Assembly (NCBI GenBank): GCA_943787435.1
Contig: CALSMK010000025.1
Coordinates: 1 to 35,764, forward strand
Source: an uncultured Flavobacteriales bacterium
GTDB lineage: Bacteria; Bacteroidota; Bacteroidia; Flavobacteriales_D; Sanyastnellaceae
DNA: 35,764 nucleotides
Direction of reading: 5' to 3'
Shown here: piece by piece, positions 28,179 to 35,764 of the stretch
Position numbering within the stretch: position 1 is the first letter of the stretch
How the letters are laid out: every line of letters starts with the position of its first letter
Notes under the pieces: model-generated
What the model was told of the DNA's origin: nothing
The model's database searches: none
The model's input: only the letters and a program-made list of their open reading frames with translations
Position numbers and translations under genes: made by a program

Positions 28179-28203
28179 AAGGCCCGCACGAGGCGGGCCT
28201 TTC
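28179..28203 (-). terminator. Rho-independent terminator after the small Cys/Lys-rich gene
   Basis: A perfect 9-bp stem (AAGGCCCGC / GCGGGCCTT) with loop ACGAG lies 22 bases past the stop of the minus-strand gene at 28225. On the minus strand it runs into TTATTTTG. It marks the boundary between that gene and the lectin gene, which starts 14 bases later. Confidence 0.8.
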
Positions 28204-28224
28204 TTGCATGTATTTCGATCAGCT

Positions 28225-28539
28225 TCAGCTTCCCTTGGCAGGGCTCACTTTGGCTTTCTTCTCGGTCTTCTCTTCAGAGCGGGTCATGGTAGCAGCCATT
28301 TTTCCTTGCTCTTTTCCAGCATTCTTGGCCTTGCCCTTCTTGCCTTTCTTTCCTTTGGTATCGGTGCAAGATGACTTGGCTGAGCAGCAGCTCTTTCCCG
28401 CGTCAGCTTTGCCTTGGCAGCAAGAGGATTTGCTTTTTGTGCATTCGGTCTTGGCCTTGCTGTCTGTGCAAGAGCTGCTTTGAGCAGAGGCTGTTGCGCC
28501 GAACAAAAAGAGGGCGCCGATGAGGAAAATGTGCTTCAT
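28225..28539 (-). CDS. Small exported Cys- and Lys-rich protein
   Basis: The 104-residue product starts with a clean signal peptide (MKHIFLIGALFLFGATASAQ). The mature part is low-complexity: about seven Cys in the first 45 residues, with two CC pairs (SSCCQGK, KSCCSAK) and repeated S-S-C-T-D units. A Lys/Gly/Ala-rich tail follows (TKGKKGKKGKAKNAG). No known family is recognised. Cys spacing could allow metal binding or disulfides in the periplasm, but neither is shown. ATG 28539 was chosen for the signal peptide; the open frame reaches 29037 only because it is read antisense through the tonB-like gene. It has a near -7 box upstream, a strong terminator downstream, and is divergent from the TonB-like gene. 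Confidence 0.72.
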   Translation of the reverse strand: MKHIFLIGALFLFGATASAQSSSCTDSKAKTECTKSKSSCCQGKADAGKSCCSAKSSCTDTKGKKGKKGKAKNAGKEQGKMAATMTRSEEKTEKKAKVSPAKGS

Positions 28540-28557
28540 GACTTCGTTTGTATGCAA

Positions 28558-28565
28558 TAAAGGTA
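28558..28565 (-). promoter_or_regulatory. Possible -7 box for the small Cys/Lys-rich gene
   Basis: The minus strand reads TACCTTTA, one mismatch from TAnnTTTG, 18 bases before the ATG at 28539. It lies in the 77-base gap between two divergent genes, where at least one promoter per direction is expected. Confidence 0.35.
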
Positions 28566-28616
28566 CGAATTGTGCTTTCAACGCATGACGAACCCGCTTA
28601 TTTTGTGGATGCAAAC

Positions 28617-29393
28617 ATGACATCAAAAGCCAAAAGCACTGAACATCAACCCATGGGAAGGCGCGAGCGGTCTTTTTGGTGGGCAGCCATTGCTGCTTCA
28701 GCGGTGCACGTTTTGGCCTTGGGGCTTCTTGAGCATTGGGGGAGGTTGCCAGAACCGGAGGTCCACACGTTTGCTTCTGTGGATTTCGTCGACTTCGAGC
28801 AGTTGGAGACTCGAACAATGGAGGAGGCGGTGCGTGAACGGATGGAAGAGCGCATGTCTCAGAACATCCGAAATGTTTCAGCCAATGCCCAGTCCCAGAG
28901 GAGCGAAGAAGCCCAAAGTTCCCGTGTGGATGCCGCACAAATGGCCAGCGATGTTGAGGCTGAGTTGAGGGCTTTTGAGCAAGCCGCCTTCGATGCATTG
29001 GCAGAGGGAAGGAGCCCTTCAGAGTCCGCGGCTGCAACTCAAAACGCAGAACGACATTCAGAGACCCTGGACCAGTACGAAAATTGGGATGCCCGATACG
29101 AAGGTCAAGTCACCGCCGAATTTGATTTGGCGGGACGTGGTGCCCTCAAGTTGGATGTTCCCGGCTATCGATGCCGGGGTGGAGGGGTGGTCGTTCTGAA
29201 GATTGCGGTCGCTCCAGGCGGTGAGGTTACAGAGGCCGTTGTGGTGTCTGCCGTGCCACAGGGCGGGTCAGCCTTGGGCGAATGTCTGAAAACTGAATCG
29301 GTGAAAAGCGCCATCCAATGCCGTTTCCAGTCAAAGGCCGATGCGCCGAGAAGACAATTGGGAACCTTGACCTACCGGTTCATTGCCCAGTGA
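28617..29393 (+). CDS. TonB-like energy transducer protein
   Basis: From ATG 28617 the 258-residue product has a short basic cytoplasmic end (MGRRERSFWW) and one membrane helix (AAIAASAVHVLALGLL). A long charged periplasmic helix or coil rich in Glu, Gln and Ala follows. The C-terminal domain, GGGVVVLKIAVAPGGEVTEAVV to the last residues, fits a TonB_C fold. Two Cys (YRC, GEC) and a third near the end (IQC) may form disulfides. The usual Pro-rich spacer of TonB is replaced by the charged segment. TonB proteins pass proton-motive energy to outer-membrane transporters; no exbBD or receptor is adjacent. The frame is open from 28548, but the Met at 28617 fits an inner-membrane anchor. It converges on the next gene with a 14-base overlap. 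Confidence 0.78.
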   Translation: MTSKAKSTEHQPMGRRERSFWWAAIAASAVHVLALGLLEHWGRLPEPEVHTFASVDFVDFEQLETRTMEEAVRERMEERMSQNIRNVSANAQSQRSEEAQSSRVDAAQMASDVEAELRAFEQAAFDALAEGRSPSESAAATQNAERHSETLDQYENWDARYEGQVTAEFDLAGRGALKLDVPGYRCRGGGVVVLKIAVAPGGEVTEAVVVSAVPQGGSALGECLKTESVKSAIQCRFQSKADAPRRQLGTLTYRFIAQ

Positions 29394-30594
29394 GCCCCGC
29401 GTAATCCGACAAATAGGCAAAGGCTGGATTGAGCTCTCCCTTGAGGTTTGTCTCTGAAGCTCCGTCGAGGATGCCTTGGGCGTCACCTTCAGCCACCAAG
29501 GGAACAATGTGTTCCAACAGCGTGGCTCCAAAATCTGCGCTCGCGTCCCTGGGGAGTTCACAGGGCAAGTTGTCGACGGCCATCACTGCAATGCTGCCTT
29601 CAGCTTTGAAAGGCACGCGCTTTTCGGCAATGGGGTCGTAACCGTACATCGGGTCGGCGATGGTGCTTGGCTCCAAGGTCGATGCCACAGGGCCATCGAT
29701 GTCGCAGCTGATGTCGGCCACCACGGAGATTCGCCACCCTTCATCTCGGATGTCTTGGCGGGTGTAGAGAAAAGGAGAGCCTTCCGCCCAAAAGTGACCG
29801 GCGATGAACAGGTCCGTTGATCGGCCAAAGGCCATGAAGGTGCTCTCGTAATCCAAGGGGTCATCACAAAACTCCTTGAAGTCAAACCCACCATCCGATT
29901 TTCTGCGGTTGTAGTCTTCCAAGTCCAAATGCGTGAACACGGGTTCGCCGAAGTCCTCGCGCAAGTAATCGACGGGGTGGACCTCACGGATGCGCATGGC
30001 TTCCAGGATTTCTCGGGCACCGTTGCCGACGCGCCCATGACCCGTCAAGGCGATTTTCGTGTTGGCTTCCAGCTTCACCTTAGACAGGTGGCTTTCCATT
30101 TCCTTGCGATCGGCACAATCGATGGCCTGTGGCAGGGAGTAAGTGTCGTGGTGGAGACCAAAAGTTCGAAAGGCGTTGTAGGACCCGACAATGCCCGCGT
30201 AGCGACCAAAGCCAATGATTCTTCTTCCGCCCGGGCGCTTGAGCAATTCGTAGTCGATGAGCCGAATGCGTTTGTTTAGGCAGGCCTTGAGCAAGTCTGC
30301 GTTGTAGGGCTGAAGCTTGTAAGTGTGCGAGAAAAAAAAGTAGGTCTTGTCCGGAATCAATTGGTCTACGGGCACTTCTTTGACACCAAAGAGCACGTCG
30401 CAATCCGAGAGGTCCTCGTTGAGTTCTACCCCACAATCGGCATATTCCTGGTCGGTGATCCGTCGAACTTGACTGGGTTGTACCACCAGCTCCACGTACG
30501 GAAACCGCTCCAACACTTGGGTGCATTGCTCCGGCGTCAGCGGCACGCGCTGGTCTGGTGGCACCTTTCCTTCTCTGATGATTCCAATCCTCAT
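29380..30594 (-). CDS. LYS1/alanine-dehydrogenase-like NAD(P)-dependent oxidoreductase
   Basis: The 404-residue product starts MRIGIIREGKVPPDQRVPLT, typical of the AlaDh/PNT N-terminal domain. It continues with YFFFSHTYKLQPYN and GGRRIIGFGRYAGIVGSYNA, segments typical of saccharopine dehydrogenase (L-lysine forming, LYS1-like) relatives. The Rossmann loop is IALTGHGRVGNGAREIL (near 190). A later segment VVADISCDIDGPVASTL precedes the closing domain. A role in lysine or amino-acid metabolism is possible, but members of this group in Bacteroidota are mostly uncharacterised, so the exact substrate is not assigned. ATG 30594 was preferred to the longer frame at 30648 because it starts the conserved strand directly. 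Two genes flank it divergently and convergently, so it is likely monocistronic. Confidence 0.8.
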   Translation of the reverse strand: MRIGIIREGKVPPDQRVPLTPEQCTQVLERFPYVELVVQPSQVRRITDQEYADCGVELNEDLSDCDVLFGVKEVPVDQLIPDKTYFFFSHTYKLQPYNADLLKACLNKRIRLIDYELLKRPGGRRIIGFGRYAGIVGSYNAFRTFGLHHDTYSLPQAIDCADRKEMESHLSKVKLEANTKIALTGHGRVGNGAREILEAMRIREVHPVDYLREDFGEPVFTHLDLEDYNRRKSDGGFDFKEFCDDPLDYESTFMAFGRSTDLFIAGHFWAEGSPFLYTRQDIRDEGWRISVVADISCDIDGPVASTLEPSTIADPMYGYDPIAEKRVPFKAEGSIAVMAVDNLPCELPRDASADFGATLLEHIVPLVAEGDAQGILDGASETNLKGELNPAFAYLSDYAGLTGQ

Positions 30595-30817
30595 GTCTTC
30601 AATACAACTGCACCAATGTATGTCCGTTGCATGGCCCACAATGGGCAAAGAAGAAAGGTTTTTGCGGTTGTCAAGAATGGAGAATGGGGAAAACTGAATG
30701 GGCCAAGCTGGTTGAACACCTCAATGGGAGAAGTCAGTCTTAAGAAGATCCATTTCTCAGGAATGGAATGGGCCAGCGTCGCACGAGTCTTACTTGATTT
30801 TGGCGCATTTTTGCGGC

Positions 30818-31867
30818 ATGAATGAAAGGACGGGCATCATCATAATGACCTTGTTGATGCTGATGGTTTCGGGGTGTAAGCGCTTTGAGTCAGTGGTAGA
30901 AACAGAGTTGCATGTGGAGCGCTATGCCGAGTCACTTGAGCCTCTTCCTGCGGAGCCGGATTATTCCAAAGGGGAGGCGTGGGCAGCCCTTCCATGGCGA
31001 GCGGACCCTGCTGATCTTTTGCCCAGGGGCAGACGCGTGTCAGAGGGACCAGGGACAGCCGATGTTTTTTATCTGCACCCGACCATTTACGAAAAGGGAG
31101 AGGCGTGGAATGCCCCATTGGACAGTGCGACATTAAACGAGGCTGTAGACCAATGGCCATTGCGTCACCAGGCGTCAATTTTCAATGGTGCGGGCCGTGT
31201 CTTTGCACCGCGTTATCGCCAAGCCCACATCCGTGTTTTTGCCGTCAAGGACAGCTTGAGTTTGGCGGCGCTTCAACTGGCATATAGCGACATTCGGGCG
31301 GCGTTCCAGCATTACTTGGATCACCACGACAATGGGCGGCCCCTCATCATCGCCGCCCACAGCCAAGGCAGTTGGCATGCGCGCTGGCTGCTCCAGGAAT
31401 TCTTTGATGGTCAGCCGTTGCAAGAGAGGCTGGTCGCCGCGTACATCCCTGGGATGGACATCTACCCGTCAGATTTCAAGGCGATCAAGCCTTGTGAGTC
31501 CGCCACAGATCAACATTGTTATTGCACTTGGATGAGCTACGGCGCGGGCTTTGTCCCTTCTTGGCTTGGCTACAAGGAAGAGCCACCGAGCGCCATTCAC
31601 CCCATTTCATGGACCACGGCGCTGGACCACACCAATGAACGTGACATGCACAGGGGTGCGGTTCGGGAGTCATTCAAAAACAAAAACCCCGGCAGCATCA
31701 CAGCGAGGCTGAGGCCGGAAGGGGTGTTGTGGGTGGACCAACCGCACATGTTCTTGGTCGGCCGCTGGCTGCACCGCGACAACTGGCACGTGGGCGATTT
31801 CAACCTCTTCTGGGACAACATCCGCACCAATGTCCACGACAGATTGGATGCTGCGCCTATGAATTGA
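30818..31867 (+). CDS. DUF3089 lipoprotein, alpha/beta hydrolase fold
   Basis: The 349-residue product starts MNERTGIIIMTLLMLMVSGC, where VSGC is a lipobox, so it should be a lipoprotein. The DUF3089 family is shown by ADVFYLHPTIYEKGEAWNA, the Arg/Tyr segment APRYRQAHI and the nucleophile elbow AAHSQGSWHARWLL. GMDIYPSDFKAIKPCESATD and a late HVGDFNLFWDNIRTNV with candidate Asp and His follow. The family is annotated as lysophospholipase-like or esterase-like; activity is not proven. The ATG at 30818 is better than 30794 because it sits directly before the lipoprotein signal. The gene lies 23 bases before the T9SS-sorted protein on the same strand. Confidence 0.87.
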   Translation: MNERTGIIIMTLLMLMVSGCKRFESVVETELHVERYAESLEPLPAEPDYSKGEAWAALPWRADPADLLPRGRRVSEGPGTADVFYLHPTIYEKGEAWNAPLDSATLNEAVDQWPLRHQASIFNGAGRVFAPRYRQAHIRVFAVKDSLSLAALQLAYSDIRAAFQHYLDHHDNGRPLIIAAHSQGSWHARWLLQEFFDGQPLQERLVAAYIPGMDIYPSDFKAIKPCESATDQHCYCTWMSYGAGFVPSWLGYKEEPPSAIHPISWTTALDHTNERDMHRGAVRESFKNKNPGSITARLRPEGVLWVDQPHMFLVGRWLHRDNWHVGDFNLFWDNIRTNVHDRLDAAPMN

Positions 31868-31890
31868 GGATTGGGTCGTAACTATGTAGC

Positions 31891-33187
31891 ATGCATCTTC
31901 AACGATATGGTGCCCTTCTCGCAGGGGCTTTTTTTATGTGTTTTTTTTCGGTTAGCTCAGCTCAGGTGAGCCTGCCGTTTGATTTCGAATCGGCCACGGT
32001 CACTTCTGTCTTTACGGATTTTGACGGGGGCACTGCAGAAGTGGTCGCCAATCCGGCCCCTGACGCAGTCAACGAAAGCGCCTCGGTGGCGAAGATTGTG
32101 CGGGATGGTGGCTTGCCATGGGCGGGATCGCTGATTCAGCTCGATGACTACCTCGACTTTTCAGAAGCGACCAGCATTCGCATGAAGGTGTGGTCACCAC
32201 GTCAAGGCGTTCGCATCAAGTTCAAGTTGGAGGGCGACGCGGACAGTGGAAGGAGACCAGTGGAACGTGACCCAAGGCGGATGGGAAACCATGCATTGGA
32301 ACTTCGTGGGAGCGCCCTCGATGCTGTTCAATAAGCTTGTGTTCATGTTTGACTTCGAAAATGTGGGCGACGGATCAGCGGAGTCTACATTTTACTTCGA
32401 CGACATTGAACAGGTAGACGCGAGCGACGGTTTGGCCACAATGGATTTGCCTGCCACTTTCGAGGACCCTGCTGTCGATCCGACCACCTATGATTTTTGG
32501 GGCGCGGCTTCTCACATCGTAGAGGATCCAACCAACCCAGGAAACAACGTGGTGGAGGTCGTGAAGATGTCCACGGCAGCGCCATGGGCGGGAACCGTCA
32601 TTGGTACGTTGGCTGGTTTGGCCAACCCCATTCCTTTCACAGCAGAGGAGTTGGAGATCAGCGTCCGTGTATGGACACCCGAGGCCGGCACCCCCATCCT
32701 CCTGAAGGCGGAAATGGCGGGCAATCCGATCGCGGTGGAGACCATTCAGTACTCTTCTCAGGAAGGGTGGGAGACGTTGACTTGGAACTTTGGCAATGAA
32801 TTGCCCAACACGCCTGAAATCGAACTGGGCTTCCCTCACAACTTGCTGGCCATCTTCTTCGGCTTTGGCGAAGATGCTGTGGAAGGCGGCACCACGTACT
32901 ACTTCGACGACGTGTACTTCGGTGAAGCCCCTGTGACCAACAACGTGGAAGCACAAGAGGCCTCCAACATCACCATGTTCCCGAACCCTGTCGGCCAAAA
33001 TGACCTTTTGCGCGTAGCCGGTGTAGATGCGGGCACGACTGCCACTGTGGTGGACGCCATGGGCCGCACGGTGTGGCAAGGAGCGTTGGCCGCCAGCGGC
33101 AACCGCCTCGGCCTTCGCACAGGTACCTACACGGTTCGCATCCAGACGGCCCAAGGCACGATTCGCCAACAGCTGTTGGTCCGCTAA
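31891..33187 (+). pseudogene. T9SS-sorted two-domain binding protein (one apparent frameshift)
   Basis: A signal peptide (GALLAGAFFMCFFSVSSAQ) precedes two related beta-sandwich modules. The first has LPFDFESATV, LPWAGSLIQLDDYLDF and MKVWSPRQGVRIKFKLEG; the second has LPATFEDPAV, APWAGTVIGTLAG and VRVWTPEAGTPILLKAEM. Each ends with QGGWETMHWNF or QEGWETLTWNF and a YYFDD strand. The C-terminus is a type A T9SS sorting domain (ITMFPNPVGQNDLLRV ... IRQQLLVR). One frame change near 32250 (GDADSG to EGDQWNV) joins the two open parts into a product of about 431 residues. Carbohydrate binding is inferred from the fold type. One indel could be a sequencing error. Confidence 0.85.
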
Positions 33188-33216
33188 CCACAGGCCTCTT
33201 CTTGCTCTATCTTCGT

Positions 33217-33246
33217 AAACCGCTTTGGCTTGGGCCAAGGCGGTTT
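33217..33246 (+). terminator. Strong hairpin downstream of the T9SS-sorted gene
   Basis: A 13-bp stem (AAACCGCTTTGGC / GCCAAGGCGGTTT, one G-T pair) with loop TTGG begins 30 bases after the stop. There is no T-run directly after it, so it may be a terminator, an RNA end-stabilising hairpin, or both. It separates the protein gene from ssrA. Confidence 0.6.
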
Positions 33247-33313
33247 GCGCTTCTGCGTGTTTTGTTCTCTGACATCCTGCCACCGAAGTGGAAAAACAAC
33301 AACAACAATAACT

Positions 33314-33714
33314 GGGGCCGATTTTGGATTTGACAGCAAGACAAACGGCACGGTCAGCATGCCGAGTGCTTAGGGTAGCCACTCGTTAATCCCGAAACCC
33401 AAGCCATAACTGGCAACACTTCCTACGCGCTCGCGGCCTAATCCTCTTGGAGGATTTGCCTAATTCTAGCCACAAGGTGGCAGAACGAGCTGTCCCGTCT
33501 CGTCGTTCGGATCCTATCCGCGAGACAATGGGGCATCAGGAGAATGGATCTAGCGAAAGGGGCGTCTTGACCCTGTAGCGAAACTTTACAAGGCTAAGTC
33601 AGAGATGGGCCGTCCACGGTCAGCCTCTGGTCGAAAATCAATCGTGGACTGAGCATGGAGAACGCCGCGCGCGTTGCTTGTTTGGACCCGGGTTCGACTC
33701 CCGGCGGCTCCACC
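33314..33714 (+). ncRNA. ssrA: Transfer-messenger RNA (tmRNA)
   Basis: The 5' end GGGGCCGATTTTGGATTTGAC matches the conserved tmRNA start. The 3' end is a tRNA-like T-arm and acceptor (GGTTCGACTCCCGGCGGCTCC) that pairs with GGGGCCG over seven positions (one G-U), followed by A33712. The next bases are CCT, so the final A of CCA is not encoded and must be added. In between lies a tag frame ending YALAA followed by TAA, with pseudoknot-like GC pairs on either side. With SmpB, tmRNA frees stalled ribosomes and tags the partial protein for proteolysis. The gene is complete and no open frame competes with it. The length of about 400 bases is usual for Bacteroidota. Confidence 0.95.
33412..33441 (+). 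other. tmRNA proteolysis-tag reading frame
   Basis: Codons from GGC 33412 give G-N-T-S-Y-A-L-A-A followed by TAA. The YALAA end is the standard degron read by ClpXP. The resume codon is inferred as GGC from the typical tag length; it could lie one or two codons earlier. Confidence 0.82.
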
Positions 33715-33739
33715 TAAACGAATGTGAAAAACAGCCCGT

Positions 33740-33764
33740 GAGCCCAGTATTCTCGGCTTTTTTT
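33740..33764 (+). terminator. Probable terminator of ssrA
   Basis: A short stem GAGCC / GGCTT (33740-33744 with 33755-33759, one G-T pair) with a 10-base loop is followed by an uninterrupted run of T to 33764, 26 bases past the tmRNA end. The stem is weak but the T-run is clear. Confidence 0.55.
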
Positions 33765-33824
33765 CTTCCCGGACTAGTGGAAGGTCACGGAAATCTGCGC
33801 AGAGTGGGTCATGTAGCGTATTTG

Positions 33825-33839
33825 AGCGGTTTCGCCGCT
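33825..33839 (-). other. Short hairpin just downstream of the protease gene
   Basis: AGCGG and CCGCT pair perfectly around TTTCG, 12 bases past the protease stop on the minus strand. There is no T-run on either side, so a terminator role is uncertain. Otherwise the 33765-33850 gap shows nothing recognisable. Confidence 0.3.
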
Positions 33840-33850
33840 AGGAACAGCAC

Positions 33851-35638
33851 CTAGTAGCAAGTAATGAGGGCAGTCCATCTTTCTAAACTTTTAATGGTGT
33901 TCTCAATGTTTGTGTCAACCTTTTTTTCAGGCATGTCGATTCCTGCGCTAGCTAGGAAAGCAGTTAATTGGGTGGCCTTAATCATGTAACTTACATTTTC
34001 TGCACCAACGTGTTTTGCGACACAAAGACCAACTAGGCAGCCCTCTTCGTTAAAAACGGGACCTCCACTGTTGCCAGGTTGAAGTGCTGCATCAATTTGG
34101 TTATGTCTTATATCTCCGTCAAAACCTGATCTAGCGGTCACTTGGCCGAACGTTAGTTTGATTTGCTTGCCCATAGTGTTAACAAGGGGATATCCCATGC
34201 CAAATACCTTTTCACCTAGGTTCAATTGAGTTGTGCACATTCCAAAAGGTGGTGTTCCGAATGAGCCTGTTATTTCGAGCTTGAGTAGAGCGAGATCATT
34301 CGGAGAGTCCTTTTGAATAATGTTAGCTGTGTAGTCTCGTTTTGTTTCTCCATCTGTGTATGACACTATAATTTTCTTTGCGTCTTCCACAACATGTGCA
34401 TTTGTCAGCACATAGCCTGCTGGGGATATGATGATGCCAGACCCACTTGACGCTGGCGCTTGAACATCGCTTGCTTCAGTTGATGTTGCTTGCGACGACA
34501 TGGAATTTGGGAATACTTTTAAGTATCCTACTTCGGTTCCATCAATGGTTGTGCTCAGGAGTGGGGGGTTGTGAATCCACAGGAGGTCGTCTCTAAGAGA
34601 TTTATTGCCCATGTAGTAATCACTGTGCCAAACTTCACTGGAAGCTGTTGGTTTAAGGCGGGCTTTAATGTCTCCTGTGTCCCACAAGGAACTTCCTCCA
34701 CTGAGATAGATCACATCAAAAAAATCGCCTTGTTTCGCTTTGGCGATGGCAATTCGATAGGGTGTACTGATTCCTTCATAGACTCCTTCAATAAGATATC
34801 TGTCTTGTTCGTTCCACTCATTTTTAAATGAAGCTTCTGATATTTGAATGTGCGGGTGTGTCCACTTCCAGACTATCATTTCCTTTACCTCTACTTCAGC
34901 CCCCGCTCCTATTAGGATTCCGAATTCGTGGCCAACAATATCAGGTCCACTCATCGAAGTGTTGATGAAAGTGCTGTTTTTAGTTCCGATATAAAACTGG
35001 CCTGGTTTTTTCTGGATGTTCAGCTCGACCCAGTCATCGTTGAGGCAAGCAAAATTTTCGGTTTTGAGGGTTTGGTGGTCTCCATTTCTCACTTGTCCGG
35101 CAGTAACTTCTGTGCGTTTTTGGCGGCCTTGGTAAGGGACGAATATGGCTTTGTTTTGTAATCTAACGTAATTATAGTTTTGCCAGTCTTTAAACCCGTA
35201 TACTATCCCATAAGGAGGGTTGGTTTCCTTGACCGATATTTCTCGCGTACGTGGTGGGCTTCCAATTGTTTCTGTACACTCTACCTTGGTGCCGAATTCT
35301 CCCAGCCGATTGCGGATTGTAAATTTGCATGCGTATCCATTCTCATATCCTTCAGGTAAGCTGACCGTAGCCCTGGTGTTGTAACCCTTTTTGTTGTACT
35401 TGACTGAGTAAAATCCTGTGGATGGATAGTGGGATATTACAGTGTTATTGCTGTTAATAGTTGGCCACAGTATTTCAGTTGATTTAAAATTGGTGTTTTC
35501 AACTGTGGTCCACGGGGTCGTGGTTTGTCCGGAACAAAACTTTGGTCCCAGCAAGAGGACAATAGTAAAAATATGGAAATAAACTAAAGGCTGACTTTGA
35601 TGATTACGGTTTACCATCCGAAGGAAATGACTGGGCAT
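33851..35638 (-). CDS. Secreted trypsin-like (S1C/HtrA-type) serine protease with beta-rich N-terminal half
   Basis: The 595-residue product has a signal peptide (FHIFTIVLLLGPKFCSG, start at 35638 or Met8 at 35617). The protease domain spans about 395-575 with the full triad: GYVLTNAHVVEDA (His415), SPNDLALLKLE (Asp448) and ALQPGNSGGPVF (Ser524). No PDZ domain follows, unlike DegP. Residues 50-260 look like a concanavalin-type sandwich (YGIVYGFKDWQNYNYVRLQ), and 280-375 hold a separate beta segment (LIEGVYEGISTPYRIAIAK). The coding sequence is visibly AT-richer than all neighbours and uses many A/T-ending codons, which suggests recent acquisition. It lies antisense, 136 bases from the ssrA 3' end, a common integration spot, but no integrase or att repeat is seen in the window. 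The frame is intact. Confidence 0.88.
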   Translation of the reverse strand: MPSHFLRMVNRNHQSQPLVYFHIFTIVLLLGPKFCSGQTTTPWTTVENTNFKSTEILWPTINSNNTVISHYPSTGFYSVKYNKKGYNTRATVSLPEGYENGYACKFTIRNRLGEFGTKVECTETIGSPPRTREISVKETNPPYGIVYGFKDWQNYNYVRLQNKAIFVPYQGRQKRTEVTAGQVRNGDHQTLKTENFACLNDDWVELNIQKKPGQFYIGTKNSTFINTSMSGPDIVGHEFGILIGAGAEVEVKEMIVWKWTHPHIQISEASFKNEWNEQDRYLIEGVYEGISTPYRIAIAKAKQGDFFDVIYLSGGSSLWDTGDIKARLKPTASSEVWHSDYYMGNKSLRDDLLWIHNPPLLSTTIDGTEVGYLKVFPNSMSSQATSTEASDVQAPASSGSGIIISPAGYVLTNAHVVEDAKKIIVSYTDGETKRDYTANIIQKDSPNDLALLKLEITGSFGTPPFGMCTTQLNLGEKVFGMGYPLVNTMGKQIKLTFGQVTARSGFDGDIRHNQIDAALQPGNSGGPVFNEEGCLVGLCVAKHVGAENVSYMIKATQLTAFLASAGIDMPEKKVDTNIENTIKSLERWTALITCY

Positions 35639-35671
35639 GTGGTAGGGTAAAATATGATGGTTTTTAGAGTA

Positions 35672-35679
35672 GAAAGATA
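35672..35679 (-). promoter_or_regulatory. Possible -7 box of the protease gene
   Basis: The minus strand reads TATCTTTC, one mismatch from TAnnTTTG, 33 bases before ATG 35638. The rest of 35640-35764 is AT-rich and non-coding as far as can be seen. Confidence 0.35.
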
Positions 35680-35764
35680 ACTTAGGAATCTGGGGTGGCT
35701 GGTGAGGTGGCCCGGGGCGTCAGAGATCTAAAATATTAATGAATGCTATGTGTAGGCACGGGGT

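Noticed and set aside
28166-28189. Earlier GTG start for the lectin/CHU_C gene
   Set aside because: It lies inside the stem-loop of the preceding terminator; GTG 28165 begins a normal signal peptide.
33292-33311. (AAC)n run before ssrA
   Set aside because: Only about five short units; likely a chance simple repeat in the leader region.
33681-33714. A separate tRNA gene at the T-arm-like sequence
   Set aside because: The 5' partner of the acceptor stem is at 33314-33320 and there is no anticodon arm next to it; it is the 3' half of tmRNA.

Overview
The window looks like a chromosomal segment of a Bacteroidota bacterium, probably a flavobacterium-like lineage with fairly high GC; the genus cannot be read from it. 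Pointers are a fused SecD-SecF, a DUF5606 gene, a CHU_C-type C-terminal domain, a type IX secretion (T9SS) sorting tail, HYR-repeat surface proteins, promoter -7 boxes of the TAnnTTTG type, and a tmRNA with tag GNTSYALAA.

Layout. 1-6013 (minus): one uninterrupted frame of at least 2,004 codons encoding a secreted giant protein of about 21 HYR-type repeats plus an acidic calcium-binding (TSP3-like) region; it runs off the left edge, so it has no stop codon here. 6173-9094 (minus): secDF, with its own terminator and a good -7 box. 9194-9925 (plus): DUF4159 protein. 9922-16402 (minus): a compact operon of acyl-CoA synthetase, PAP2 phosphatase, FluC fluoride channel, PafA-like alkaline phosphatase, M61 peptidase and a damaged DUF4389 membrane protein, with three 4-bp ATGA overlaps. 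16460-20559 (plus): orphan HsdR_N-type nuclease-fold protein, DUF5606, 3-hydroxyacyl-CoA dehydrogenase, holA and hemE. 20571-22906 (plus): two tandem OmpA-type lipid-free envelope proteins. 22938-28165 (minus): UMF1-type MFS transporter, L-2-hydroxyglutarate oxidase (lhgO) and a lectin/CHU_C surface protein. 28225-33187: small Cys/Lys-rich exported protein, TonB-like protein, LYS1-like dehydrogenase, DUF3089 lipoprotein hydrolase and a T9SS-sorted binding protein. 33314-33714 (plus): ssrA (tmRNA). 33851-35638 (minus): an AT-richer trypsin-like secreted protease beside the ssrA 3' end.

Sequence quality is a major theme. Seven genes are broken by apparent single-base indels or a stop: DUF4389, both OmpA genes, UMF1, lhgO, the lectin/CHU_C gene and the T9SS-sorted protein. 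Five of them are contiguous (21.3-26.7 kb), while housekeeping genes on both sides are intact. Each broken frame still carries strong family motifs when pieced together. This pattern fits local consensus error better than real decay, though decay cannot be excluded from one sequence.

Functionally the window mixes housekeeping (protein export, replication clamp loader, heme synthesis, ribosome rescue) with a large share of exported or envelope proteins. I see no mobile element, CRISPR array, phage or defence island, and no clear candidate for a new multi-gene system. The most notable items are the edge-truncated HYR giant, the translationally coupled operon that places a fluoride channel between two phosphatases, and the atypical protease next to ssrA.
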